From the NCBI GenBank assembly GCA_014383605.1, contig JACNHM010000522.1, positions 1-5,537 of the forward strand: a DNA stretch of 5,537 bases, given 5' to 3'. Positions 5,098 through 5,537 of this stretch are shown one piece after another; position 1 is the first letter of the stretch, and each line of letters opens with the position of its first letter. This stretch comes from Chloroflexota bacterium. GTDB taxonomy: Bacteria > Chloroflexota > Anaerolineae > UBA3071. The translations under genes and the position numbers were made by a program. The notes below the pieces were generated by a model, which was not told where the DNA came from, searched no databases, and saw nothing but the letters and a program-made list of their open reading frames with translations.

Positions 5098-5163
5098 TAA
5101 GGGGCTGGGTCCCCCGCAACTAGCGGACACGTGCGCGCCCGCGCACACAGCTTAGAACAGTTC

Positions 5164-5169
5164 AGGAGG
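5164..5169 (+). promoter_or_regulatory. Shine-Dalgarno site of the substrate-binding lipoprotein gene
   Basis: AGGAGG lies 10 nt before the ATG at 5180, and a U-rich stretch (GTTTTTC) in between should keep the start open. It supports this start, as does the lipoprotein signal peptide that follows immediately. Confidence 0.85.
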
Positions 5170-5179
5170 AGAGTTTTTC

Positions 5180-5537
5180 ATGAAAGCCTATAAGATTTTC
5201 AGCGTGCTGTCCGTACTTCTCGTCGCTCTGCTGATCCTCACCGCCTGCCCGCAACCCACTCCACAGGTCATCGAGGTGCCGAAGGAAGTGGTGGTCGAGA
5301 AGAGGGTGATCGAAACCGTCGAGGTAGTGAAGGAGGTAGCTGTAGAGAAAATCGTTAAAGAGACGGTAATCGTCAAGGAGACGGTGGTGGTAGAGGTCAC
5401 CCCAGCGCCTCCGCCGCAGAAGGTGTTCATCTTCGGCCGCGGTGGTGACTCGGTGCAGCTCGATCCGGCGGTGGTCACTGACGGCGAGAGCTTCCGCGTC
5501 ACCGGCCAGGTCCTGGAGCCCCTCTTCCAGTACGAGG
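5180..5537 (+). CDS. ABC-transporter substrate-binding lipoprotein, family 5 (peptide-type), N-terminal part
   Basis: The first 119 codons are visible; the frame is open at the right edge. The protein starts MKAYKIFSVLSVLLVALLIL and continues T-A-C, a lipoprotein signal peptide with lipobox L20-T21-A22-C23, so the mature protein is lipid-anchored at C23. Residues 30-74 form a linker of V/E/K-rich repeats (VPKEVVVEK, VEVVKEV, VKETVIVKETVVVEV) that would hold the binding domain away from the membrane, followed by PAPPP. The mature domain opens with FGRGGDSVQLDPAVVTDGES and then FRVTGQVLEPLFQYE, the characteristic N-terminus of SBP_bac_5 proteins (DppA/OppA relatives), where the residues around LDPA and the later V-x-x-Q-V-L-E-P-L-F line the lobe-I fold. 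The ligand is probably a peptide or another small solute but cannot be told from this part. It has its own strong promoter and Shine-Dalgarno. Permease and ATPase genes would be expected to the right. Confidence 0.92.
   Translation, partial: MKAYKIFSVLSVLLVALLILTACPQPTPQVIEVPKEVVVEKRVIETVEVVKEVAVEKIVKETVIVKETVVVEVTPAPPPQKVFIFGRGGDSVQLDPAVVTDGESFRVTGQVLEPLFQYE

Larger units (their letters stand above)
4798..5179. other. Divergent intergenic region
   Basis: This 382-bp gap separates the two divergent genes. From left to right it holds a minus-strand -10 box directly before the membrane-protein start, a perfect inverted repeat at 4846-4860, an imperfect stem at 4869-4897 (11 pairs with one bulge), a consensus plus-strand promoter at 4973-5001, and a transcribed leader from about 5008 with a strong hairpin and an orphan Shine-Dalgarno sequence. 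Long open frames cross it on both strands (to 5100 on plus and to 5148 on minus), but their composition is not protein-like and neither has a matching start signal, so I read the region as regulatory. No array of the kinds seen elsewhere is present here. Confidence 0.75.
5008..5179 (+). promoter_or_regulatory. Long structured 5' leader with orphan Shine-Dalgarno
   Basis: The predicted untranslated leader carries AAGGAGGT at 5042-5049 with no ATG at usual spacing; a CTG at 5056 would open a 14-codon peptide ending TAA at 5098-5100. It is followed by a 10-bp hairpin (5074-5097), a possible GGGG/CCCC pair (5101-5114), CCGC-AACTA-GCGG (5114-5126, an alternative to the previous one) and GTGCGC-GCCC-GCGCAC (5131-5146). 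No known riboswitch or T-box signature was recognised. Regulatory function is inferred from length and structure only. Confidence 0.45.

Noticed and set aside
4030..5100. Plus-strand open frame of 356 codons crossing the membrane-protein gene and the gap
   Set aside because: It runs antisense to conserved motifs, contains array-derived low-complexity sequence and crosses the promoter region. Only its last codons were considered, as a possible leader peptide.
4798..5148. N-terminal extension of the membrane-protein frame to 5148
   Set aside because: The extra 117 codons are not membrane-like or domain-like and overlap the divergent promoter and leader. A start at 4797 directly before TM1 fits the -10 box better.
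5008..5179. T-box or known riboswitch in the leader
   Set aside because: No T-box core sequence and no recognisable ligand-binding core of the common riboswitch classes. The structure is a row of simple hairpins.
5188..5502. Minus-strand open frame of 104 codons with Thr/Ser-rich repeats
   Set aside because: It is the antisense of the V/E/K linker of the lipoprotein, whose signal peptide, lipobox and Shine-Dalgarno are clear.

Overview
The window is visibly GC-rich. Three features point to Chloroflexota, probably an Anaerolineae-like lineage: a lipoprotein with a long Val/Glu/Lys linker behind its lipobox, a large polytopic GT-C-like membrane protein with a PDEPAH and HQGRYLFPAL signature, and short-period (7-8 bp) tandem arrays scattered through genes and gaps. 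This assignment rests on family knowledge and was not tested by any search.

Layout. On the minus strand, read from right to left, lie four genes in one direction: a multi-pass membrane glycosyltransferase-like protein (4797-3118), two consecutive HlyD-type membrane-fusion adaptors (3006-1612 and 1615-275, overlapping by an ATGA), and the first 46 codons of a DUF2007-type small protein (140 to the left edge). On the plus strand a single gene enters at 5180 and runs off the right edge; it is the N-terminus of a family-5 (peptide-type) ABC-transporter substrate-binding lipoprotein. The 382-bp divergent gap (4798-5179) holds a perfect consensus sigma-70 promoter for the lipoprotein, a long leader with a strong hairpin and an orphan Shine-Dalgarno sequence, and a -10 box placed so that the membrane-protein mRNA would be leaderless.

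Repeats are the most unusual aspect. Five arrays of three families occur in 4 kb. There are three GCTCCYYT arrays (8-bp unit; 188-274, 3522-3648, 4166-4245), one CGTGAAA/CGTGGTG array (7-bp unit; 3994-4063) and one ACCAATNT array (8-bp unit with a 24-bp higher-order period; 3056-3127). Three of them lie inside the membrane-protein gene in frame and encode hydrophilic loops between transmembrane helices. The ACCAATNT array supplies that gene's stop codon and is flanked by a 10-bp direct repeat. Removing the array and one flank restores an open frame ending 6 nt before the next gene's start, which suggests the array was inserted into a formerly tight operon junction. Two of the GCTCC arrays also share a 53-bp head module with 50 of 53 positions identical.

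How the genes fit together. The two adaptors are translationally coupled paralogues expected to assemble on an ABC-type exporter, but no transporter permease or ATPase is in view. The membrane protein is probably co-transcribed with them. The substrate-binding lipoprotein starts an independent, divergently transcribed uptake system whose permease genes would lie to the right.
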